Part shown: piece after piece, positions 36,640 to 45,785 of the stretch | How positions within the stretch are numbered: position 1 is the first letter of the stretch | Layout of the letters: every line of letters begins with the position of its first letter | Assembly: GCF_029626265.1 (NCBI RefSeq) | Contig: NZ_JARUBN010000001.1 | Coordinates: 5,149,001-5,213,000, forward strand | DNA length: 64,000 nucleotides | Source: Micromonospora sp. WMMD1102 | GTDB lineage: Bacteria; Actinomycetota; Actinomycetes; Mycobacteriales; Micromonosporaceae | Direction of reading: 5' to 3' | The notes under the pieces: generated by a model | What the model saw: the letters and a program-made list of their open reading frames with translations, nothing else | What the model was told of the DNA's origin: nothing | Databases searched by the model: none | Position numbers and translations under genes: made by a program

Positions 36640-37176
36640 CGGGTCTCCCTCCCTGACATCGCCAGCCAGCCTGTCTGCACACCCGCCGTGGCCAGTTCCC
36701 GGGCGAGTCTGCGGCGCGCCCGGTGCAGCCGGACCCGTACCGCGTTGCGTGAACATCCCAGTACCTTTGCGATCTCGCCGTTCGAGGCCCTCCCAGGCGA
36801 CCAGCGAGAGAATCTCCCGGTCGTCGTCAGGCAGGCCGCGGAGCACCTCGCCGATCGTGCCGAGCTCAGCGCTCTCCTCCGCACTCGGCTGATAGAGATG
36901 GGCCACCTCTGCGGCGAGTGCCGCCGACAGGTCGTGCCGGCGCGCGATCTGCCGGTGGTGGTTGGCCAGCACGTTCCGGGCCACGCCGTAGAGCCAGAGC
37001 CGGGCCTGATCCCCTGGCGGTATCGCGTCCATCCTGCGCCAGGCGATGGCGAAGGTCTCCGCCACCACGTCGGCCGCGTCCTCCGGACCGGCGCACCGGC
37101 GCAGGGCGAAGCCGAGGATCCGGCTGAACATGTCCGCGTAGATCGCCTCGAAACGAGCCGTCCGCTCGTCGTCCAC
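36636..37176 (-). pseudogene. ECF RNA polymerase sigma factor, interrupted by a frameshift
   Basis: From the GTG at 37176, the first frame encodes sigma region 2 (FEAIYADMFSRILGFALRR, then DAADVVAETFAIAWRR and LYGVARNVLANHHR) up to LVAWEGL. The region 4 helix-turn-helix (NGEIAKVLGCSRNAVRVRLHRARRRLA) is found in another frame that ends at 36636. The junction lies at 36781-36786. One extra base or two missing bases restores a normal ECF sigma factor of about 180 residues. This may be a sequencing error, a real mutation or, less likely, programmed frameshifting. As read, the zero frame would fuse region 2 to the downstream membrane protein. Confidence 0.75.
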
Positions 37177-37291
37177 GGGTGCGTGCCCCTCTCCCTGTCC
37201 GGGGTGACACCTCTTACATGTCGCGGATGGGCGGAGCATTTCCAGCGCGCGGGCGACTGGTCCGGACGGCCGTCGTGACCGGCGTGAACGG

Positions 37292-38776
37292 CTAGCCCCG
37301 GGGCGGGGGTACGACCAGCAGCGGGATGGTCATCTCGGTGGCCGTGCACGAGCCGTGGTAGGCGACCAGGGTCGTCTCGATCGGGTTGTGCGTCTTCGAG
37401 GCGAGCACGACGGTCGGGGCGAGGCAGGCCACCACCACGTCGCCGATGCGCGACAGGTGCGCCTCGGGTACCGGGCCGAACCAGCCGGCCGCGACCGCCT
37501 CGGCCCGGCTGGCCACCCAGGCCTGCTCGCCGAGCACCTCCGACCAGGCGGCCAGCACGTCGGCGGTCGCCCCCGGCAGGGTGTGCAGGTAGCGGACCCG
37601 GGCCTCGCCGGCCACCACCCGGACCCCGGCGCGCAGCCGGGGATCGGTGTCCAGGTCGTACCGCCCCTGGGGTGGGATGTCGAGCTGGCCGTGGTCGGCG
37701 GTGACCAGCAGTGCCGCGTCCGGCGGCAGTCCGTCGACAAGCCGGGCGACCAGCGCGTCGACCTCGGCGACCGCGTCGCGCCATCCGGCGGAGTCGATCC
37801 CGCTCAGGTGGCCGTGCCGGTCCACCTCCGGGTGGTAGCCGTAGACCAGGGTCGGGCCGTCGCCGGCGGTGAGCGCGCCGAGCATCTCGCCGGCCAGCGC
37901 GTCGGCGTCGTCCGCGCCCCGGTACGACCCGGTGCGGTAGGCGGCCACGCTCAGGCCGGTGTTCGCCAGCGCCGGCCGGCTCACCACGGTCACCGCGACC
38001 CCGGCCGCCTCGGCCCGCTGCAACTGGGTCGGCAGCGGCTGCCAGCGGCGCGGATCGGGATCGTCGCCGAAGCCGGCGGCCGGCCTGGGCACCACGTCGC
38101 CGGCCGGGGACCCCGGAAGCTCCGGCTCGGCCGACGAGCCCGGAAGCTCCGGACCACCCCGGGAGCCCGCAAGCCCCGGACCACCCGGGGACCCCGCAGG
38201 CCCGGGACCACCCGGACTCGGCGGCGGCCCGCCGCGGCCAAACCGTCCGGCCGTACCGGTCGGGTCGACGGCACCCGCCGTCGGCCAGGAGCCCCCGGGA
38301 CGGTCGCCGCCGACCGGTGAACCCGGTCCGCCGCCGGGGAAGCCCGGACCGTCGACCAGGGAGCGCGGCCAGTTGATGTGCGTGAGTACCCGGTCGGTGC
38401 CGGGGACGTTGACCCGGAAGCCGAGCACCCCGTGCGCGCCGGGCGCGGCGCCGGTGCCGAAGCTGACCAGGCTGGTCGGGGTGGTGGAGGGAAAACCGCA
38501 GGTGAGCGGGCGTCCGAACCGGGCGGCCAGGTCGGCCAGCGTCGGCGCGTGCGGGGCAGCGGTCGGCAACTGGTACCAGCCGAGGCCGTCGACCAGCAGC
38601 ACCGCGATCCGGCGTACCCCGGCGAGCTGTCCGGTCAGCCCCAGCGGGTCGGCCCGGTCCGCCGCCCCACCGGCCGGTACGCCGAGTACCGACAGCGCGC
38701 TGGGCAGCACGTCGGCGAGGCTGCCGCCGAAGTAGTGCGGCCGGACCAGGTCGAGCGGGTTGACCGGGCTCGTCAT
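37292..38776 (-). CDS. Alkaline-phosphatase superfamily protein (nucleotide pyrophosphatase/phosphodiesterase type)
   Basis: The 494-residue protein has the metal-binding and nucleophile segments of the superfamily: VLLVDGLGW near residue 60, a PSTTPTSLVSFGTG segment with a Thr/Ser nucleophile candidate, GYHPEVDRHGHLSG, and TADHGQLDIP. It resembles type I phosphodiesterase/nucleotide pyrophosphatase proteins of actinobacteria. Residues about 145-245 are an inserted Gly/Pro/Ser-rich tract with irregular repeats like GGPGPAG and PELPGS, which breaks the catalytic domain. Substrate unknown. Its ATG overlaps the methyltransferase stop by four bases. Confidence 0.85.
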   Translation of the reverse strand: MTSPVNPLDLVRPHYFGGSLADVLPSALSVLGVPAGGAADRADPLGLTGQLAGVRRIAVLLVDGLGWYQLPTAAPHAPTLADLAARFGRPLTCGFPSTTPTSLVSFGTGAAPGAHGVLGFRVNVPGTDRVLTHINWPRSLVDGPGFPGGGPGSPVGGDRPGGSWPTAGAVDPTGTAGRFGRGGPPPSPGGPGPAGSPGGPGLAGSRGGPELPGSSAEPELPGSPAGDVVPRPAAGFGDDPDPRRWQPLPTQLQRAEAAGVAVTVVSRPALANTGLSVAAYRTGSYRGADDADALAGEMLGALTAGDGPTLVYGYHPEVDRHGHLSGIDSAGWRDAVAEVDALVARLVDGLPPDAALLVTADHGQLDIPPQGRYDLDTDPRLRAGVRVVAGEARVRYLHTLPGATADVLAAWSEVLGEQAWVASRAEAVAAGWFGPVPEAHLSRIGDVVVACLAPTVVLASKTHNPIETTLVAYHGSCTATEMTIPLLVVPPPRG

Positions 38777-39522
38777 GCCGGCCGGCGGGCGAACAGGTGC
38801 AGTTGGGCGGCGATGTCCCGGTACGGCGGCTGGGCCGAGGCGGCCAGCTCCAGGTCGAGCAGGGCCGGCGGATCCGCCTCGGCGGCCACCGCCGGGATCA
38901 GGTCGGCGAAGACGCGCACCCCGTGGGTCTGCTCCACGGTCAGCCCGGCGTCGGCGAGCAGCGCGGCAGCGCCGTCCGCGTCGTACCGCCGGCGCAGGGT
39001 GTCCCGGGGTCCGGCGTGCCCGGCCGGGTCCCGCAGCAGCGCGGCGGCGACCTCCAGGTGCCCGTTGGTGACCCGGCTCAGCACCGCGGCGGCCCGGTTC
39101 GCCACCAGTACGCTGGCCGCGCCGCCGGGGCGCAGCGCGGTGCCGATCGCCCCGACCACCCCGGCCGGATCGTCGACCACTTCCAGTACGGCGTGACAGA
39201 GCACCAGGTCGGCGCTGGCCGGCTCGACCAGTCCGGCGAGGGCGTCACCGTCGCCCTGCACCGCGCGTACCCGATCGGCGACCCCGGCCTCGGCGGCCCG
39301 CCGGGTCAGCGCGGCGAGCGCGTCCGGGCTGGCGTCGACCACCGTCACCGAGTGGCCCGCCTCGGCCAGCGGCACCGCGAAGCCGCCGGTCCCGCCGCCG
39401 ACGTCGAGCACGGTGAGCGTCCGGCCCTGCTGCCGGGCAAGCTCGCGGCGCAGCACGGTCCAGACCACGGCGGTACGCGGGCCGCCCGCCGGGCCGGCCG
39501 GACGGCTCTGAGTTCGCTCCAC
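38773..39522 (-). CDS. Class I SAM-dependent methyltransferase
   Basis: The 249-residue protein has the SAM-binding motif LDVGGGTGGFAVPLA (about 39-53), the acidic residue after strand 2 (VTVVDAS), and the post-motif DLVLCHAVLEVVDDP. It resembles general small-molecule methyltransferases. The substrate is unknown. It overlaps the phosphatase gene by four bases, so the two form an operon. The large palindrome at 39571-39630 lies just upstream, insulating it from dnaE2. Confidence 0.88.
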   Translation of the reverse strand: MERTQSRPAGPAGGPRTAVVWTVLRRELARQQGRTLTVLDVGGGTGGFAVPLAEAGHSVTVVDASPDALAALTRRAAEAGVADRVRAVQGDGDALAGLVEPASADLVLCHAVLEVVDDPAGVVGAIGTALRPGGAASVLVANRAAAVLSRVTNGHLEVAAALLRDPAGHAGPRDTLRRRYDADGAAALLADAGLTVEQTHGVRVFADLIPAVAAEADPPALLDLELAASAQPPYRDIAAQLHLFARRPA

Positions 39523-39570
39523 CCGACGAGCCTAAGCCACCCGACCGCCCCCGTCCGAGGGCCGGGCCCG

Positions 39571-39630
39571 GGTGTAAGGAAGGGCCCCTTCTTATCGCTT
39601 TTTGTATAAGAAGGGGCCCTTCCTTACACC
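39571..39630. repeat. Perfect palindrome with 25-bp arms, abutting the dnaE2 stop codon
   Basis: The left arm (39571-39595) and right arm (39606-39630) are exact reverse complements, separated by a 10-base loop (CGCTTTTTGT). Each arm contains a smaller near-palindrome around AAGGGCCCCTT. The right arm touches the dnaE2 stop codon at 39631. It should work as a strong transcription terminator for the imuB-dnaE2 operon. From memory, similar GTAAGGAAGGGCCC-type palindromes recur in Micromonosporaceae genomes, so it may be a dispersed repeat. Copy number could not be checked here. Confidence 0.85.
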
Positions 39631-42600
39631 TCAGCGGAAGTCGCGGGAGGCGGGGGTGACCGGTGGGGTGATCGCGTCGAGCCGGTCGGCGACCAGGTTG
39701 ATCACCCCGTCGTGCTTCTCCAGCCTGCCCCGCACCAGCAGCGCGGCGCTGTTCCGGGCCACCTTCCGGTAGCGCTGCCACAGCCCCGGTGAGCAGGTGA
39801 CGTTGAGCATCCCGGTCTCGTCCTCCAGGTTGACGAAGGTGACCCCACCAGCGGTGGCCGGTCGCTGCCGGTGCGTGACGATGCCGCCGACCCGGACCCG
39901 GGTGCCGGGATCGACCTGGGCCAGCCGGGCGATCGGCACCGCGCCGGCCGCGTCGAGCCGCTCCCGGACGAACTGCGCCGGATGGCTCTCCGGGGAGAGC
40001 CCGGTGGCCCAGACGTCGGCGACCAGCCGGTCCACCGCGTCCATCCCGGGCAGGGTCGGCGCCTCCGCTCCGGTGACGGTGCCGGGCAGCCGGTCCGGCT
40101 TGTCCTGCGCGGCGGCGCCGGCCGCCCAGAGCGCGGCCCGGCGGGTCAGCCCGAAGCAGGCGAAGGCGTCCGCGGTGGCCAGCGCCTCCAGCTGCCCGGC
40201 GGTCAGGCCGGCCCGGCGGGCCAGGTCCGGCATGTCCCGGTACGCCCCGTGCGCGGTCCGCTCCCGCTCGATCTTCTCCGCCAGGTCGTCGCCGAGGGTA
40301 CGCACCCCGGCCAGCCCGAGCCGGACCGCCGGACCGCCCAACCCCCACTCGTGCGGCGACTCGCCCGGCGCGCTCCCCCACCGGGTTTCCGGGGTGGTTT
40401 CCAGGGTGGCCTTGGCGTTGCTGGCGTTGATGTCCGGGCGGCGTACCTCGACGCCGTGCCGGCGGGCGTCGTCGACAAGGGTCTGCGGCGCGTAGAAGCC
40501 CATCGGCTGGGCATTCAGCAGCGCGGCCAGGAACGCCGCCGGGTGGTAGCGCTTGAGCCAGGAGCTGGCGTAGACCAGGTAGGCGAAGCTCATCGCGTGG
40601 CTCTCCGGGAAGCCGTAGCTGGCGAAGGCGGAGAGTTTCAGGTAGACGTCGTCGGCGACCTCGCCGCTGATGCCCCGCTCGGCCATCCCGGCGTAGAGCC
40701 GGTCCCGGATCCGCGCCATCCGCTCGGCCGAGCGTTTCGCCCCCATCGCCCGGCGCAGCTCGTCGGCGCGACCGGCGTCGAAGCCGGCCAGGTCGATCGC
40801 GAGCTGCATCAACTGCTCCTGGAACAGCGGCACCCCGAGGGTCTTCTCCAGCGCGTTGCGCATCAGCGGATGCGGAAAGGTGACCGGTTCCAGCCCGTTC
40901 TTGCGCCGGATGTACGGGTGCACCGAGCCGCCCTGGATCGGGCCGGGCCGGATCAGCGCCACCTCCACCACCAGGTCGTAGAAGCACTCCGGTTTCAGCC
41001 GGGGCAGGGTGGCCATCTGCGCCCGGCTCTCCACCTGGAACACCCCGACCGAGTCGGCCCGCCGCAACATCGCGTAGACCTCGGGGTCGTCCAGGGACAT
41101 CGCACTCAGGTCGAGGGTCGACTCGATCATGTCGTGCGCGTGGTGCAGCGCGGCGAGCATGCCGAGGCCGAGCAGGTCGAACTTGACCAGCCCGACGCTG
41201 GCGCAGTCGTCCTTGTCCCACTGCAACACCGTGCGGCCGGGCATCCGCCCCCACTCCACCGGGCAGACCTCGATCACTGGCCGGTCGCAGATCACCATCC
41301 CGCCGGAGTGGATGCCGAGATGACGCGGAAAAGTCTGCAGCTCGTTGGCGTACCCGACGACGTGCTCGGGGATGTCCGCCACGTCGACCGCCGCCACGCT
41401 GCCCCACCGGTCGATCTGCTTGCTCCAGGCGTCCTGCTGACCGGGCGAGAAGCCGAACGCCTTGGCCACGTCCCGCACCGCCGACCGGGGCCGGTACGAG
41501 ATGACGTTGGCGACCTGCGCGGTGTGCTCCCGGCCGTACTTGGCGTAGACGTGCTGGATCACCTCCTCCCGGCGGTCGGACTCGATGTCGACGTCGATGT
41601 CCGGCGGCCCGTCCCGCTCCGGGGCGAGGAAGCGCTCGAAGAGGAGCTGGTGCCGGACGGCGTCCACATTCGTGATCCAGAGCGCGTAGCAGACCGCTGA
41701 GTTCGCCGCCGAACCCCGGCCCTGGCAGTAGATGTCGTTGTCCCGGCAGAACTTCACGATGTCGTAGACCACCAGGAAATAGCCGGGGAAGCCGAGCGCC
41801 TCGATCATCCCGAGTTCGTGGTCGAGCTGCCGGTACGCCTCCGGGTGCGCGCCGCGCGGGCCGTAGCGGCGCAGCGCGCCGGCCATGGTCAGCTCGCGCA
41901 GCCAGCTCATCTCGGTGTGTCCGGGCGGCACCGGGTAGTCCGGCAGCCTCGGCGCCACCAGGTTGAGGTCGAAGGCCAGTTCGGCGCCGAACTCGGCGGC
42001 CCGGGCCACCGCGCCGGGAAAGGCCGCGAACCGGGCCGCCATCTCCGCCCCGCTGCGCAGGTGGGCGGTACCGGCCGCCGGCAGCCAGCCGTCGATCTCG
42101 TCCAGGCTGCGCCGGGCGCGTACCGCCGCCAGCGCGGTGGCCAGCCGGCGGCGGGACGGGGTGGCGTAGTGCACGTTGTTGGTGGCCACCGTGGGCAGCC
42201 CGGCGGTGCCGGCCAGCTCGGCGAGCGCGTCGTTGCGGTCGCCGTCGTACGGGTCGCCGTGGTCGGTCAGCTCCACCGCCACCGTCTCGGCCCCGAACAG
42301 CGCGGTCAACCGGTCCAACTCCCGGGCTGCCGCCTCGACCCCCTCGGTGAGCAGCGCCGCCGGCACCGTGCCCTTCCGGCAGCCGGTCAGCACGAGTACG
42401 TGGTCCCGCAGCTGCGCGGCGACCTCTTCCAGCTCGCCGTAGACCGGGCGGCCCTTCTCGCCGCCGCGCAGTTGCGCCCGCGCGATGGTCCGGGCCAGCC
42501 GGGCGTACCCCTCCGGGCCGTGCGCGAGCACCAGCAGGTGCCGGCCGAGCGGGTCCGGCTCGCCGTGCTGCGGTCCGGGCAGCCCGAGCGAGAGTTCGGC

Positions 42601-42987
42601 GCCGAAGATGGTGGGCAGGCGCAGTGCCCGGGCCGCCTCGGCGAACCGCACCACCCCGTAGAACCCGTCGTGGTCGGTCACCGCCAGCGCGGTCAGCCCG
42701 AGCCGGGCCGCCTCCTCGGCCAGTTCCTCGGGGTGGCTGGCCCCGTCGAGGAAGCTGAAGTTGGTGTGCGCGTGCAGTTCGGCGTACGGCACCGCGCCCT
42801 CGGCCGGGGCGGGCAGCTCCGGTGGGGTGTAGCCGGGGCGCTTGCGGGTCCAGGCCGGCGAGTCTCCGCCGTCGGCGTCGACCGCGAGCGGGTCCACCAC
42901 GTGCAGGTGCCCGCCCCGGCGGGCCGGCCGGCCGGAGAGCACCCGTTCCAGCTCCGACCAGGGCAGGTCGGGGTTGTGGAAGCTCAT
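39631..42987 (-). CDS. dnaE2: Error-prone DNA polymerase DnaE2 (ImuC)
   Basis: DnaE2 is the SOS-induced C-family polymerase that performs mutagenic translesion synthesis with ImuB. The 1118-residue protein has an N-terminal PHP domain (AELHAHTNFSFLDGASHPEEL) and the polymerase core with catalytic aspartates in PDIDVDIESDRREEVIQHV. It also has SYRPRSAVRDVAKAFG and FPESHAMSFAYLVYASSWLKRYHPAAF, and a C-terminal OB domain (VRVGGIVTHRQRP). Length is typical of DnaE2 and shorter than replicative DnaE. The ATG at 42987 lies 24 bases after the imuB stop, so the two are co-transcribed. Confidence 0.95.
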   Translation of the reverse strand: MSFHNPDLPWSELERVLSGRPARRGGHLHVVDPLAVDADGGDSPAWTRKRPGYTPPELPAPAEGAVPYAELHAHTNFSFLDGASHPEELAEEAARLGLTALAVTDHDGFYGVVRFAEAARALRLPTIFGAELSLGLPGPQHGEPDPLGRHLLVLAHGPEGYARLARTIARAQLRGGEKGRPVYGELEEVAAQLRDHVLVLTGCRKGTVPAALLTEGVEAAARELDRLTALFGAETVAVELTDHGDPYDGDRNDALAELAGTAGLPTVATNNVHYATPSRRRLATALAAVRARRSLDEIDGWLPAAGTAHLRSGAEMAARFAAFPGAVARAAEFGAELAFDLNLVAPRLPDYPVPPGHTEMSWLRELTMAGALRRYGPRGAHPEAYRQLDHELGMIEALGFPGYFLVVYDIVKFCRDNDIYCQGRGSAANSAVCYALWITNVDAVRHQLLFERFLAPERDGPPDIDVDIESDRREEVIQHVYAKYGREHTAQVANVISYRPRSAVRDVAKAFGFSPGQQDAWSKQIDRWGSVAAVDVADIPEHVVGYANELQTFPRHLGIHSGGMVICDRPVIEVCPVEWGRMPGRTVLQWDKDDCASVGLVKFDLLGLGMLAALHHAHDMIESTLDLSAMSLDDPEVYAMLRRADSVGVFQVESRAQMATLPRLKPECFYDLVVEVALIRPGPIQGGSVHPYIRRKNGLEPVTFPHPLMRNALEKTLGVPLFQEQLMQLAIDLAGFDAGRADELRRAMGAKRSAERMARIRDRLYAGMAERGISGEVADDVYLKLSAFASYGFPESHAMSFAYLVYASSWLKRYHPAAFLAALLNAQPMGFYAPQTLVDDARRHGVEVRRPDINASNAKATLETTPETRWGSAPGESPHEWGLGGPAVRLGLAGVRTLGDDLAEKIERERTAHGAYRDMPDLARRAGLTAGQLEALATADAFACFGLTRRAALWAAGAAAQDKPDRLPGTVTGAEAPTLPGMDAVDRLVADVWATGLSPESHPAQFVRERLDAAGAVPIARLAQVDPGTRVRVGGIVTHRQRPATAGGVTFVNLEDETGMLNVTCSPGLWQRYRKVARNSAALLVRGRLEKHDGVINLVADRLDAITPPVTPASRDFR

Positions 42988-43011
42988 CGCGGCCGATCCG
43001 GTGCGGACGAT

Positions 43012-44619
43012 CTAGTCATAGACGGCCTCCACCCACCAGCGGCCGCCGGCCAGGGAGAGCAGCAGCGCCGTACCGTCGGTGAGGGCCACCTGGAAGCGGG
43101 CCTGCCGGCGGGCCTCGGCCGGTGCCCACCAGCGCTCGTCGACCGGCCACGGGCCGGCCCAGCCGACGATCTCCACAGGTGTGCCGGACGGCACGGCCGC
43201 GACCCCGTCGACCGGCGGTCGCGCCGTCGGGAGCGCCACCTCCAGCCGGGCCGGCGGCGCGCTGACCGCCAGCCGGGCGGTGACCCGGACGAGTTCACCG
43301 GCGGCGTCGTAGACCGCCGCCGGCAGCGGCTCGGGCAGCACGATCGCCGGTGCGGGCGACGGCAGCCGGCCCGGCCACGGCGCCGCCGGCCGGCCCGGCA
43401 CCCGCTCGTCGCCCCAGGGCACCAGCCGGGCCTGGTCGGCCGGGGAGCGGCCACCGCCGAGCACGGCGGTCAGCACCGACTCGGGGCCGAGGATGCCCTG
43501 CACCCGGCTCAACGCCCGGTGTGCCCGCTCCCGTTCCGCCCCGGTCTCGCCCCACAGCCCCGGTTGCAGTCCGACGTGTGCCAGCACCCCCTCGGGGACC
43601 AGGCGCAGCCGGATGATCCCGGCGGTCGGCCGGGCCGGGCCGACCCGACCGGAGCCGGGACGCCGGCTGGTCCCGGTCAGCCAGCCGTCGAGCTGCCAGC
43701 GCACCCGGTCGGCGATCGCCGCCGCGGTCAGCAGCCCGTCGTGCCGCCAGACCCGGCGCAGCTCCTGGCCGTGCGCGGTGACCGCCTCGATGCCGAGTCG
43801 GGTGCAGGCGAGGCCGTGCCCGGCGAGGGTGTCGTGCAGCCGTTCGGCGAGCGTCCGGGCGGCGAAGGCCGCCGCGTCGACCCGGTCTAGCGGGTCGTCG
43901 TAGGTCTCGGTCGCCGCCAGGTCGGGCGGCGGGCTGCGGACCGCGAGCGGGCGGTGGTCCCGGCCGGCGGCCAGCCGGTGGGCCAGCGTCCCGTCGAAGC
44001 CGAACCGGGCCAGCACGTCCCCGGCCGGCAGCGCCGCGAAGTCACCCAGGGTACGCAGGCCGAGCCGGCGCAGCAGGTCGGTGAGTGCCGGCCGGCCCAG
44101 CGCCTCGACGGGCAGCCCGGCGAGGAAGCCGGCGGTGTCGCCGGGTGGGACGACCCGGCCGGACCGGGCCGCCAGGCCGGCGGCGAAGACCCCGTCGGCG
44201 ATGCCGATCTGGCTTTCCACCTCGCAGGTCTGCGCGACGTGCTCGACGATCCGCTCGGCGGCCTGCTCCTCGCCGCCGAAGTATCGACTCGGGCCGCGTG
44301 CGGCGACCGCGCACGCCCCCGGGCGGATCACCTCGACCCCTGCCACCACCTCCTCGACGGCGGCGGCCACCGGCTCGAAGGCGCGTACGTCCCGGCCGGG
44401 GTCGTGGTCGAGCACGGTCAGCTGGGGGCAGCGGCTCTGCGCCTCCCGCTTGCGCAGGCCCCGGCGTACCCCTTCGGCGCGGGCGGAGGCGGAGGCCGCG
44501 ACCACCCGGTTGGCGTGCAGCACCGCGACCGGGGTGGCCGCCGGCACCCCGTCGACGATCTCCGCCGCGATCACCGGCCAGTCGGGGCACCAGAGCAGCA
44601 TCGTCCGCACCGGCGCCAT
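43012..44619 (-). CDS. imuB: Inactive Y-family polymerase-like mutasome adaptor ImuB
   Basis: ImuB links DnaE2, the beta clamp and ImuA' during SOS mutagenesis. The 535-residue protein has the Y-family fold, but the first catalytic motif reads LLWCPDWPV instead of DMDxFF. This loss of the acidic residue is characteristic of ImuB. Helix-hairpin-helix-like LLRRLGLRTLGDFAALP and a little-finger region follow. The ATG at 44619 is preceded by GAGGGAGG. An upstream open frame to 44940 is spurious. A LexA box lies 36-51 bases upstream of the start codon. Confidence 0.93.
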   Translation of the reverse strand: MAPVRTMLLWCPDWPVIAAEIVDGVPAATPVAVLHANRVVAASASARAEGVRRGLRKREAQSRCPQLTVLDHDPGRDVRAFEPVAAAVEEVVAGVEVIRPGACAVAARGPSRYFGGEEQAAERIVEHVAQTCEVESQIGIADGVFAAGLAARSGRVVPPGDTAGFLAGLPVEALGRPALTDLLRRLGLRTLGDFAALPAGDVLARFGFDGTLAHRLAAGRDHRPLAVRSPPPDLAATETYDDPLDRVDAAAFAARTLAERLHDTLAGHGLACTRLGIEAVTAHGQELRRVWRHDGLLTAAAIADRVRWQLDGWLTGTSRRPGSGRVGPARPTAGIIRLRLVPEGVLAHVGLQPGLWGETGAERERAHRALSRVQGILGPESVLTAVLGGGRSPADQARLVPWGDERVPGRPAAPWPGRLPSPAPAIVLPEPLPAAVYDAAGELVRVTARLAVSAPPARLEVALPTARPPVDGVAAVPSGTPVEIVGWAGPWPVDERWWAPAEARRQARFQVALTDGTALLLSLAGGRWWVEAVYD

Positions 44620-44654
44620 CGCCACACCTCCCTCGACCAGCAGATATGCGATCT

Positions 44655-44670
44655 TAGAACGTGTGTTCGA
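44655..44670 (-). promoter_or_regulatory. LexA (SOS) box of imuB-dnaE2
   Basis: On the minus strand the 16-mer reads TCGAACACACGTTCTA. It matches the Gram-positive LexA box TCGAAC-N4-GTTCGA with one difference in the right half. It lies in the divergent region between imuB and the lipoprotein gene, so DNA damage should induce imuB-dnaE2. Confidence 0.88.
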
Positions 44671-44852
44671 TTCGCGCTGACCCACCCCGGCAGATCGGCC
44701 ACGAACCCCTTCGCACGCCGTCCTGGTCACCGGCGGCTTCGGCTTCCGGCACCCGCCCGCCCCCATGTGCCGGCCCGTCCCGGGTTGCACCGGTGGGGTA
44801 GCGTGTCGCCGGTTCAACCGGAGATACCACCTTCTCGGGGAAAGGCTGTCAC

Positions 44853-45680
44853 TTGTCACGTTGGAAGAACGCCGCGGTCCTGACGGTCTCCGCACTCTCG
44901 GCCCTGGCGTTGACCGCCTGTGGCTCGGACGCGGGCGCACCGGGCGAGTCGTCGAAGCAGCCGAGCGTCCTGGAGCAGCTCGCCAGTGACCTCAAGGGTT
45001 CGCTGCAGAAGGTCGTCGACAAGACCGACTCGACCGATTCCGTGACCATGACCATGGAGGGCACGGCGGGCGGTGAGAAGATCAAGATGAAGGGCGCCCT
45101 GGACCTGCGCGACCCGGTCAAGGCGGAGATGACGATGGAGGGTCCCACCGACGCTCCGACGACGATCCGGATGATCGGTGCCGTCGTCTACGTCGAGGTG
45201 CCCGAGGCGGACCGCGCGGACATGGACGGGAAGCGCTGGTTCAAGATGGACCTGGGCGCCGCCGGCGCACAGGCGGGGATGGACTTCACCAAGCAGCTCG
45301 AGGACGTCGACCCCACCAAGCAGGTCAAGACCCTGCTGGCGACCGAGGGGACCACCGTCGTCGGCGAGGAGACCGTGAACGGGGTGGCCACGGTCCACTA
45401 CACCGTCACCTCCCCGGTGGCGACCTATCTCGGGCAGGTCGACGCCGACACCCGCAAGGCGGTCGAGCAGGAGCTGACCAAGAACGGCGTCAAGGAGGTC
45501 AAGATCGACCTCTGGGTGGACGAGCAGTACCTGCCGCGTCGGGCGCACATGGTGATGGGCACGATGAGCGACATGAAGATCGACTACACCGACTACGGCA
45601 AGCCGGTGAACATCGAGACTCCGGCCGCGTCGGAGACCGCCGACTTCGCCGAGATGCTCAAGGGTCTACAGGGCCTGTAG
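44853..45680 (+). CDS. LppX/LprAFG-like lipoprotein
   Basis: The 275-residue product has a signal peptide with lipobox ALTAC (Cys23). The mature domain is made of repeated amphipathic beta strands, resembling the LppX/LprG family, which binds or carries lipids at the outer membrane face of mycobacteria and relatives. A TTG at 44853 is the start; GGGGAAAGG lies upstream and the product begins with SRWKNAAVL. It is transcribed divergently from imuB and convergently to imuA', splitting the mutasome genes. Lipid binding is a family inference. Confidence 0.82.
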   Translation: MSRWKNAAVLTVSALSALALTACGSDAGAPGESSKQPSVLEQLASDLKGSLQKVVDKTDSTDSVTMTMEGTAGGEKIKMKGALDLRDPVKAEMTMEGPTDAPTTIRMIGAVVYVEVPEADRADMDGKRWFKMDLGAAGAQAGMDFTKQLEDVDPTKQVKTLLATEGTTVVGEETVNGVATVHYTVTSPVATYLGQVDADTRKAVEQELTKNGVKEVKIDLWVDEQYLPRRAHMVMGTMSDMKIDYTDYGKPVNIETPAASETADFAEMLKGLQGL

Positions 45681-45749
45681 GGCCTGCCCACCGGCCGGGC
45701 CCGCCGCACCGGGCTTCCGGTCGGGGCTCCGCCCGCTCGGCGTCGTTTT

Positions 45750-45780
45750 CCGCCCGCCCGGTCACCGACCGGGCGGGCGG
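45750..45780. terminator. Bidirectional terminator hairpin
   Basis: A perfect 13-bp stem pairs 45750-45762 with 45768-45780 around the loop CACCG. It lies between the convergent lipoprotein and imuA' genes, five bases after the imuA' stop codon. There is no T-run downstream in either direction. Confidence 0.75.
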
Positions 45781-45785
45781 AACGG

